Source: Exophiala sp. HKRS030
Lineage: Eukaryota > Ascomycota > Eurotiomycetes > Chaetothyriales > Herpotrichiellaceae
Direction: 5' to 3'
DNA length: 64,000 nt
Assembly: GCA_023897205.1 (NCBI GenBank)
Contig: JAHWDD010000010.1
Coordinates: 682,001-746,000 of the forward strand
Both the position numbers and the translations under genes were made by a program. Shown here piece after piece: positions 55,808 through 64,000 of the stretch (the stretch's first letter is position 1; every line of letters starts with the position of its first letter). The notes under the pieces are model-generated. The model saw only the letters and a program-made list of their open reading frames with translations, did no database searches and was not told the DNA's origin.

Positions 55808-58471
55808 ATGCAAACCTCGGCCTCCAGCTTGGGGGAAGTCGCCGGTGGTGGTGTTGGTGGTGCAACTCGTTCCATTGCGCCGCGTGCTCGATCCGCGTGT
55901 AAATTATGTCGCCTGAAGAAAGTCCGGTGCGACTCGAGGGACGGAAAGCGCTGTTCTATATGTGCTTTCGAAAATGTCCCTTGTGTTTTGGTGCCTAAAC
56001 AAAGTCGCAAGTCTGTCTCCTCTCCACACCATCGCAGCTCACCGTTCATCCCACTAACTTGCGGGGGTTTTAGAAAGTCCAGACTGACATCTAGACACGT
56101 CAATGCGAACCAAGATGCTGGACCGTCGACACCTACGTCGTACCAAAGAACCAAGAACCGAGAAACTACACAATCTACGAAGTACCAAGAATCAAGCATG
56201 GCTTCGTTCGACCTCGTCGATGCTCAGGAGGACCCTCCGCCGTCATTGTCGGATCCCGTCAACCCTACCAACCAAGACCAAATGAAGCAGTGGGCCGAAC
56301 CAAGTAAGTAATGGAGTCATGTCACCTGGAGGAAATGCCGCTCATTGTTTTTACAAAACTTAGCCCCGATGAGCTACTCGTACAATACGTCAAGGTCGCC
56401 GAATCTTCCCGACTATGTCAGACCTCTGCCACCATCTCTCGAGTCAGACGACATCGAATATCTCCAGAAGAAGGGCGCATTCACACTGCCAGACCGCCCG
56501 TTGATGGAGGAGTGTCTTCGGTGCTACACTCTCTACATCCATCCGTTATACCCAACCGTGGACATTGTCGAAGTTCAGTCAACAATCAATCGCGGCGGTG
56601 AAGGACATCAACTTCTGAGCTTGCTCTTGCTTCAAGCCCTCATCTTTGCTGGTAGCATGTGGGCTGACGTCCGATTAGTCCGAAATGCCGGGTTCCTGAC
56701 CAGGAAGGCTTTTCGTCAGAGTTGGCATCGAAAAATCAGGTTGCTCTACGACATGGATTACGAAGAAGACAGGATCTGCCTTGTCCAGTCCTTGTTGCTG
56801 TGGGCCTTTTGGTGGAGAGGCACCAACGAAAGAAAGGACAGCTGGCACTGGATTGGCGTTGCCTATTCCATTGCACGTACAGTTGATCTACCCCAGGAGC
56901 CGCCCGTTGCTGGGGTTGACGGAGGAAGCCCAACAGCTCACCAGCAGCGAAAACATCGACGCCGCCTCTGGTGGGCTCTGCACACGCGCGAAGTCATTAG
57001 TTCCATTGGTATGAGTCGTGCTCCCCGGATCAAGCCGATTGATCATAACGTGGCCATGCTCTGTTTGCAGGATTTTAACCTCGATGACGATGAAGGAGAA
57101 GGCACGCCTCAAACTTCGTTGATGGGCCTTCCGCCGCCTTCCAAGGAGCAAGGTCAGGCTCTCGCGCGAGTTACCGTCGAGTTTACAAAACTGATTGACA
57201 TCTTTGGCCGGATCTTGGCCGCGGCATGCCCTGAAAACGCGGCGGGCAGGACGGCGGTGCTTTATTCGGCGCAGCAAATGGAAGGTTCGAATCACGTCGC
57301 GTCGAAACGGCAACTAAATATTGAAGATTTGAATGTCTGCGAGCAAGAACTCATGGCTTGGCGACAACAGCTTGGTGAGGATCTATGGTGGCAGGTTGGT
57401 TGTGTTTTGCCATTCGACCCTCCACCCCCTTGGCATAAAGCCGAGTTGTGTCACCGAGGTTTACTGGCCATGCTCTATCACCTGGCGTTGATGACCATAC
57501 ACCGACCTCAGATGTTGCCAGCGGAAGCATCATCCCCCACTACCACCACCGGCACCACGACAAGCCCCAGGGGAACCAACACCGCGGAGCAATACCGCAA
57601 AGACACGTCACGCGCCATCGTGAGGAGCTGCGCTCAGGAAATCACCAAGATCGCCATGGACTTTTTCCGGGCCGACCTAATCACATTTTTATCGGCGACC
57701 GTAGTAAGTTGCTTGATGCCGGCCAGTATACACCACGTCTTTGATACCTTTTCGGAAGACATCAAGCTTCGGGCCGAGGCCAATCGGAGGTTGGAAGAGT
57801 GTCGAGTCATGCTACATTCTCTTTCGGAACAACAATTCGCTTCTGCATGGATCTTACAGACCATTGATCACATTATTGGACGTATCAAACTAATCAGCAA
57901 CGGCGGCAGCAGCACCATCACCACCACCAAAAAACAATCACAACAGCAACAGCATGCCACAAGCGGTCGTCGGGCTCCTCGGTCAAGTTACGGTGAACTT
58001 TCTACACCTCTAACTAGCATCGACGTGTATCCGGAAAGTTTGGTCATTGACCAAGACCAAGATCAAGACCAAAATCATACCCAAAACTTTTCCGTTCTTG
58101 ACACGACAGTTGTAAATAGTCCTAATGTCACGGGATCACACACTGACATGAGAACGATCAATACAAACTCCAGCACCAACACGAGCACCAACACCAGCAA
58201 CAAACCGATAGATCGATCGTCGGACGGTACGGTCTTTTCGCATACCTACAACTCGTCGAGACAAGAATGGACTGCCGCTACCGCTGCATCATTTTGGAAC
58301 CCGCAACAGCCCGACGTGGGCGGCGCTAGTATGTCACAGTTACCTTTACTGAGTGGTGACTCTCTGATACCTTTCCAACCTGACTTGATGACCAACGCCG
58401 AAGCTCTAGAGGAGATGTGGATGGATTTTGCTAGAGTTCCGGAGAACATGGCTGGTTTACCTGGGTTGTAG
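55808..58471 (+). CDS. Zn2Cys6 transcription factor with fungal-specific domain
   Basis: Exons 55808-56303 and 56364-58471, 867 residues. Six cysteines at 31, 34, 41, 49, 52 and 59 (CX2CX6CX7CX2CX6C) within RSACKLCRLKKVRCDS. Fungal_trans domain from about residue 200: LEECLRCYTLYIHPLYPTVD, LVQSLLLWAFWWRGTNERKDSWHWIGVAYSIARTVDLPQ and RRRLWWALHTREVISSIGMSRAPRIKP. A Gln/Asn/Thr-rich C-terminus may activate transcription. A 63-nt stretch at 56011-56073 (GTCTGT ... CACTAAC ... TTTTAG) could be an in-frame intron, which would remove 21 residues. Translation could begin at 55730. It lies in the middle of the cluster and is its likely regulator. Confidence 0.9.
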
Positions 58472-58486
58472 TTTGTAATTAGTTTT

Positions 58487-59560
58487 TGGTGGGCGATGAA
58501 CGTGCAGACGCTCACCACGGGGCCGAAAATCTCTTCCCTCACCAACCTACTGTCGTGGGGCGGATTGTAGGTGATGGTCGGTTGTGCGAAATCTCCGGTT
58601 TTGTCTTCTCGATCTCCTCCCAACACCACCTCGAGCTTTTCCTCTTCGCGCGAGTTTGGGGAAATCGAGCACCCTTTCGTATTAAACTCGATCCGCTTGT
58701 TGTCCACGGAGGGTGCCGCTCGCCAAAGGATCTCCAGACACCTCTCTTGACAATTTCAGTCTTCAACCATTGTTTTTTGTTCGGTTATCAGCATCAGTGG
58801 TTGCATGACCAGTCATCGACCTTGATATGAATGTAGAAAACGTGCTTTACGATAGAAATATTGAAATTGAGTACACACACCAGATCCAAAACTTCTTTTG
58901 ATCGACTTTCTTCAGTATATACCCTTGTCCTGGCCATGTAAGCCTGACCGGGTACCACTAGGATGCTGTTGGCTGCGTCGACGGCTGCCTTTTTCAGGTC
59001 TGCATCGTCGAAAATGCCAGGGAGGAAGAGGGGGAGCGGGACTTCCTCACTAATTCCAAAGCGACCGCTTTCAGATCGCTCTCTACGGCAGCTTCCTTGA
59101 TGGCTTTACCTGTGGCCGTAGAACCGGTAAAGGCCAGTTTTCGAATGTCCACGTGTTTTGCGAGTGCCCCGCCAAAGGTCTACCGAACTCACTCAAGATG
59201 TTGAGCGTTCCTTTTGGGAAATTGGTTTCCTCTCCAGCCACCTAGCCACCAGGACACACGACAGGGGACTCTTTTCGGAACTTTGAGTAACATGGTGATG
59301 GCCTCGAGACGACTCAACTCGGCAATGTTTTGTTCCATCTTGTCGGCCAGACGAGTCAACCGTTGCCCTCGCTCCGCCGCTTGCAGGTCCGACCAGACCT
59401 CAAAGGCTTGGACCGCCGCGTCAACTACGGCGTCGACATCTTCCACACCCACCTCGCAGACGGAAGTGACGAGTTCTGTCGTCGTCGGGCTGTAGACGTC
59501 AAATTCTCTAGTCGATGCCGAACACGAAAACGTTGAACGGTAGGCACAGGGGAGGGAATG
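58487..59560 (-). pseudogene. Aldehyde dehydrogenase pseudogene
   Basis: Aldehyde dehydrogenase blocks occur in order on the minus strand but in changing frames: EFDVYSPTTTELVTS with AVQAFEVWSDLQAAERGQRL and LEAITM (about 59510-59300), FPKGTLNILSEFGRP (~59215), ALAKHVDIRKLAFTGSTATGKAIKEAAVESDLKAVALEL (~59165-59050), FDDADLKKAAVDAANSILVVPGQAY (~59010), GDPLASGTLRGQQADRV (~58720) and QPTITYNPP, RLVREEIFGPVVSVCTF (~58580-58490). About 100 residues of the cofactor domain are missing between the first two blocks. The frame shifts after VALEL, just where the catalytic Glu motif should continue, and the catalytic Cys position (GQxCxA) reads GQAYMA. The C-terminus is cut off where the regulator gene's 3' end begins. 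Confidence 0.85.
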
Positions 59561-60419
59561 TATTAACACGTCAATCATGCCGCGCCATGCAACGCAATGC
59601 AGTGCAAATGATTCGGGGACAGCTCTAGATCTGAACAAAAGATTTCTTTTCGTGGTTGACCACAAAATCACGACCGGCACAAGAGGGGCTCGAGTTGTCG
59701 GCACCAGCCAACATTACTCAGGTAGTTTTTCAGCAGTAAAATCTTGGTTTTGTACAGTGAATGTCTTATGCCGAGATCTCGGCCCAGATTTGCAGAAATA
59801 TGGCGTCTTTACTGAGGAGTACGTAGGCTGAATTCGGCGATGAAAAAAGCGCTGGCGGCTGCTTTCCCAACTACTTGCAACATTCGCAAGTGTCTACGTC
59901 CGGCGAGAAAGCACTGAGTAAAAGTGGGTGGACAGTCCGATTCGATTATTGAGTTAGCTTAGATATTGATATATCAATCATGCTAAAGAAGAACAAAACG
60001 GTTAGAAGTGACTCTCACTTTGACAAAGCGATTACATATCGCTTATAACACTCAGCGGAACGTAGCCAAAATACCATAGAAAACGCGTTTCCTGTGGAAG
60101 AATCGAATTCTTAATTAGCAGTGGTAATTTCTTACTTATACTGCATATCTTTGAGACACTAGTAGTAAATGTTGCAGATTCGTGCAGCTACCGGGAGCAG
60201 GTATTAAGCTGTGCGCGGCTCTTACGGCAGTGAGAACTCATCCTGCGACGCAGTGATCATTGCACTATTGGCAATGCATATCGCTGTGGCGGCTCCGAGC
60301 CGTTTAACAGAAACGCAGTTCACGAGGCCACCTGTTAATCAACTCCCGCGAAGAGTCATGGTTGTAGTCAACGTATGATCTTAAAGATTACCTCTGTCGA
60401 CCAACCACCGTCTGTTCTT
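59561..60419. other. AT-rich intergenic region, 0.86 kb
   Basis: Noticeably more AT-rich than its surroundings (for example TTAGATATTGATATATCAATC at 59958 and on). No gene, promoter motif or repeat is recognised apart from the palindromic GATATTGATATATCAAT near 59962. Confidence 0.5.
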
Positions 60420-62194
60420 CTAGAATTTCCGGGGGTGCAACTTCACTAACAACGGCTTCTTTTCCCACACCATAAAGATTTTCTGGTCCAGCCAATTCCC
60501 AGGTGTACAGTCCTCCAAATCAAATCTCCATATGAGCTTTGCCAGAACCATCTTCATCTCTAAATTGGCAAGATTTCGGCCAATGCAGTTTCTCGGACCG
60601 GTGGAAAATGGCTGGATTGCATCCCTCCTGTCGTGATCATAGATCGACTTTTCCCCCAGCCACCTCTCGGGGATAAATTTTTCGGGATGCTCGAAGTTCA
60701 AGGAGCTATGTGCTATAGCCCAGGTTGTGATGCCAACAGCAACACCCCCGGGAATGAAATGGCCAGCGAGCATCATGCCACCAGGAGGTGTGTACCGTGC
60801 ATGTGCCGCGGGTGATGGCGGGTGAAATCGAAACATCTCTTCAATTACAGCCAGAAGGTATTTGCAAGAGTTGACAGTGATCGAATTGATTTCCTTTTCA
60901 GACTCGAACGAGGTGCGTATCTCTGCCTTTAACCTCTCATGGACCTCGGGATTCTTCAGCAGTAGGTACGTCGCAGCTATCGAAGTAATTAGTCTCAGGG
61001 TCCGAGTCGTGCTACTAGAGGAGAATGGCCTTCTTACCTGACAGTGCGGTCGAGGTAGTCTCACTTCCGCCCATAACCAAGATTCGAGAATTCTGCTTCA
61101 ACTGGTAGTATGACATGGTGTTCGACTTCGAATTATACGAATCGAAGAGCTTCCCCATGAAATCAGGGATGGGCGGCGTGTTTTCTAGACGATAGTTGAC
61201 TTTGGCCTGTCGGTGTCAATTCCTGAAATACCCCGGCATCCACAAATCACTCACTGTCAAGATCTCTGACTCTATCTTAGCGGCTCGCCTACATTCGGAA
61301 GGCACCGTGAGCGCTAGAAACGGCTTTCTTAACCAAGATGGAAGTCGTCCTGCTGCTTGAAACATGGCTCCCATTACGAGTAGCTTCCCAAACAACTCAA
61401 TCCACAGGTGGTACTTGGAGCTTCTCAAGCAATCAAAGGACTCTCCATAGGCTGGGTTTGTAGATCAGCCATCATTACCAGGATCGAAGACGTTGCAATA
61501 CTCACTGAGATAGCCGACCGTATCGAATAAGAAGTACTATTCACATGTTAGATTGATCGAAGCAGAAGGCGAATTCACAACTTGCCGAGTACCACGATAC
61601 CATTTCCATAGGAACCTGGCCATTCTCACCCTTCTCCGCAAGCTGATTAAGAAAGATCTCCAGGTATTCTTGGACAACTGGCTCTTGGAGACGAAGGGAG
61701 GCCTCGGAGAATCCATGGGACAAGGCTTTGCGTAGCTGGATATGCTGCTCTCGATTGGCATTGAGAAGCGTAGGTTCTGTGGAAACTCCAGCGTGATATT
61801 TCTCGTCCTTAACTAATTCTGGTTCGCCGGGTTTCCTGTGGCCATAGATTTCTTTCCACGTAACAGGATCCACAAATGACAACTCATTTGGTGAGATCCG
61901 TACAATAGGCCCATACCGCTCATGGAGAGCTAGCGTCTCCTGAGGGGCGCTTCCTCTCATAAGTCTTAGAGCATACCACCAGGACGTTGCAGCAGCCAAT
62001 CGTGGCCCAGGGTACTTGGCAAGAGGGTGAAACCAAAGATTGTAGATTGCAATGGTGCCATAGTAGACAATAGGCTACTTTGTATTAGGATGTCATGCCA
62101 GCCAGTACGAACAACATAGACTTACCAAGACCACCAATCCTAGGCCAGTCCCGTACAGGATGGTAGAGGAGTCAATCGACCCTAAAATAGCCAT
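60420..62194 (-). CDS. Cytochrome P450 monooxygenase (fungal microsomal type)
   Basis: Six minus-strand exons: 62194-62126, 62074-61586, 61536-61506, 61451-61255, 61206-61038, 60976-60420; 503 residues, all in phase. An N-terminal membrane anchor (residues ~8-30) is followed by YNLWFHPLAKYPGPRL, ERYGPIVRISPNELSF, the I-helix MGGSETTSTALS, an ExxR in EEMFRFHPPSP, a PERW segment (EKFIPERWLGE) and the haem loop FSTGPRNCIGRNLANLEM with the axial Cys. This is the fungal CYP52/CYP53-distant isotrichodermin-hydroxylase-like layout (PGPRL, SYFLFDTVGYLTYGES). Intron 2 starts GC (TCG|GCAAGT) and is only 49 nt. It hydroxylates a small organic substrate; which one is not readable. Confidence 0.92.
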
Positions 62195-62767
62195 GCTGTT
62201 TGATGGGAGCCGAGAAAATCGAGACGTTGCCACAGATCCTTGGTCAAATGTTGCCCAACAAACTATTGCCTCTGTAGTCAGAACGTTGTAGGAGGGAGGG
62301 TTTCTATCCCAGGTTTTAGCACCATCGGCAGGCTCCTTTAAGATTTGCGGGATCAGTAGCTCTTATAGAGAAGACTGTCCCGGTGTTCAAGATTCAATAT
62401 TATGCGCCACCGGAATTCTGGTGAAACAATTAGGACAAGCGCAGAAACCTGGGTAGATGGTTCTGTCTCCGGTCACTTATTGGACGACGGCGGTCCTTTG
62501 AAGTGGAGTTCCATCCCACAAAATCCGCTTGGCTGGAGGTTCCCCGGAGCCGGATGGACGCAGAGAAACTTACCTAATCGGGATGCTGGCTGGCTCCGTT
62601 AGTTTGGCCCTGAATCAATTTTGGACCTGGAGACGTCTCATTGCCGGGTTGCCAGACTCTGCTGAACGTCAAATCGGGTATATATAGCCATTTCTCCAGA
62701 TAGGGACAGACAAATCTACTCTGGCCCCTCAACCAACTTCGGAGCTATTTGACAAAGCGCGGCAAAA
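62195..62767. promoter_or_regulatory. Divergent promoter region: P450 and cyclase-family genes
   Basis: 573 bp between divergent starts. TATATATA at 62679-62686 lies about 82 bp before the plus-strand start. Shared control by the regulator at 55.8 kb is possible but no operator is shown. Confidence 0.55.
62679..62686 (+). promoter_or_regulatory. TATA box of the cyclase-family gene
   Basis: TATATATA followed by GCC, 82 bp upstream of the ATG at 62768. Confidence 0.45.
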
Positions 62768-63889
62768 ATGACGGATGTGCCTAACTTTGAGGATTTGCCG
62801 GAGGTGGAGGGTATGCCCAAGGGTCAGTCATTCCAAGATTAGGGCTATGTAGCACACTGCTTATGATCATAGGCTGCGCTTGGGGGGTTTTCGACAAAGA
62901 GGGCAAAAAGGATGTTTACGGCACCTTGAATCATTTAACACCAGGCGTGGTCAAGTCGGCCTATAGCGAGCTCAAAGAGGGTGTGTCGGTCTCACTGAAC
63001 TGGCCTCTCGGCGCAATATCCACTCCGGGCTTCGGTCGAACACCGCTTAAGCATAAGATCCTAAGCTTTATGGACACACCAGCCAAGGTCCACTCCTTCG
63101 ACGATGAACTTGAATTCAACACGCAAAGCTCTAGTCAATGGGATGGGTTGTGCCACTATTTGCACCAGGCTAGCGTCAGAGGTTACAATGGCTCTAGACC
63201 TACAAAAGAAGGGCTGGTCCAAGATTACGGCAATGAAGATCACGAGCAGAAGATACCGACGTTGAATCACTGGCACAAGCGTGGTGGCCTCGTGGCTAGG
63301 GGAGTCCTGATCGACTATAAAGCATATGCTGACGAGAATGGGATCGAGTACGACCCATTTAGCAACCATGAGATTACGACCGACGTGATTGAAGCAATCG
63401 CCAAGCGGCAGGGCGTGCAGTTCAAGCCCGGTGATGTCCTTTTGATTAGATCGGGCTTCACGGAGGCGCTCGAGGACCTCTCGAGGGACGAACAAAAGTT
63501 GAAGATGGCTTCTCACCACTCCTGTGGCATTCAGAGTAGCCCGGATGTAGCGAAGTGGATCTGGAATCATCGTTGTAAGTAAACCAGTCTTGGGTGTACG
63601 CCTCCGATAGGTCTGACGAGTTCAAGTCGCCGCCGCAGCGGGAGATGCGCTAGGACTCGAGGCAATGCCGTCGAAAAAGCCGGATGGAAGTGATGCCGCC
63701 TTTGACCAAGTCCATTTGCACCTTCACCTCCTCGTTCTGTTTGGGATGCCAATTGGAGAGCTCTGGGACCTGAAGGCCCTGAGTCAGAAGTGCAAAGAGC
63801 TTGGGAAATATAGTTTCCTGCTCACCAGTGTTCCGCTCAATGTACCAGGGCTCGTAGCAAGTCCCGTCAATGCACTGGCATTATTCTAG
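62768..63889 (+). CDS. Cyclase / kynurenine-formamidase-like metal hydrolase family protein
   Basis: Exons 62768-62822, 62873-63574 and 63627-63889; 339 residues. MPKG|CAWGVFDKEGKKDVYGTLNHLTP across the first splice, QWDGLCHYLHQ (the HxGTHxDxPxH-like metal-site region in its fungal form), RGVLIDYKAYADENGIEY, GDVLLIRSGFTEAL, HHSCGIQSSPDVAKWIWNHR|FAAAAGDALGLEAMP and LWDLKALSQKC ... FLLTSVPLNVPG. This is the PF04199 (cyclase) family as found in fungal gene clusters. Members hydrolyse amides or lactone-like esters, or take part in ring formation. As the last gene of the cluster it could open a lactone made by the Baeyer-Villiger enzyme; that is inference. Confidence 0.9.
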
Positions 63890-64000
63890 CCATAGATTAG
63901 AAATACGACATGAGCTATAGTACCTGTAGTGCAACAATATACAGATTGTGTGGTCGTATGAAAGTCTTTGAGGAAAGTCTTGAATTCAATCTGAATCGAG

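Noticed and set aside
58246..58707. Intact 153-residue minus-strand gene
   Set aside because: Its middle is aldehyde dehydrogenase sequence and the rest runs antisense through the regulator gene, so it is part of the pseudogene.

Overview
The window looks like nuclear DNA of a filamentous ascomycete (Pezizomycotina, probably Eurotiomycetes; a Chaetothyriales black yeast is plausible but not proven). Genes are dense and on both strands. Introns are short (about 45-140 bp, GT-AG with CTAAC/CTGAC-like branch sites). There are fungal Zn2Cys6 regulators, a GPI-tailed cutinase and DUF2855/DUF1772 proteins. I inferred 47 introns by reading splice signals against family conservation. Exon coordinates are given in each entry and are predictions.

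The layout starts with a housekeeping block at 1-19.5 kb: Hal4/Sat4-type kinase (cut by the left edge), Y_phosphatase3 phosphatase, dynein light intermediate chain, RES-complex RRM protein (Ist3), acyl-CoA synthetase, an unrecognised small protein, a CCDC97-like protein, a conserved uncharacterised protein, SUMO E1 subunit Aos1, tRNA ribosyl-phosphate transferase Rit1 and an aldo-keto reductase. A gene-poor stretch (19.5-21.6 kb) holds a diverged tandem repeat. At 21.6-28 kb a flavin monooxygenase, a Zn2Cys6 regulator and an MFS transporter form a compact accessory group, followed by an apparently decaying minus-strand gene.

From 30 to 50 kb come a cutinase-family esterase, DUF2855 and DUF1772 proteins, a nuclear protein with a PIP-like N-terminus, V-ATPase subunit E, a NIPA-type transporter, a coiled-coil protein, ribosomal protein S23, choline-phosphate cytidylyltransferase and a PP2C phosphatase.

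The last 13.5 kb (50.6-63.9 kb) is the most interesting part. An alcohol dehydrogenase, a carboxymuconolactone-decarboxylase-like protein, a Baeyer-Villiger-type monooxygenase, a Zn2Cys6 regulator, a wrecked aldehyde dehydrogenase, a cytochrome P450 and a cyclase/kynurenine-formamidase-like hydrolase sit together with nothing housekeeping between them. The order of chemistry this suggests (hydroxylate, oxidise to ketone, insert oxygen to a lactone or ester, hydrolyse) fits breakdown or tailoring of a cyclic compound. The substrate is unknown. I did not find a tRNA, rRNA, CRISPR array or intact transposon.
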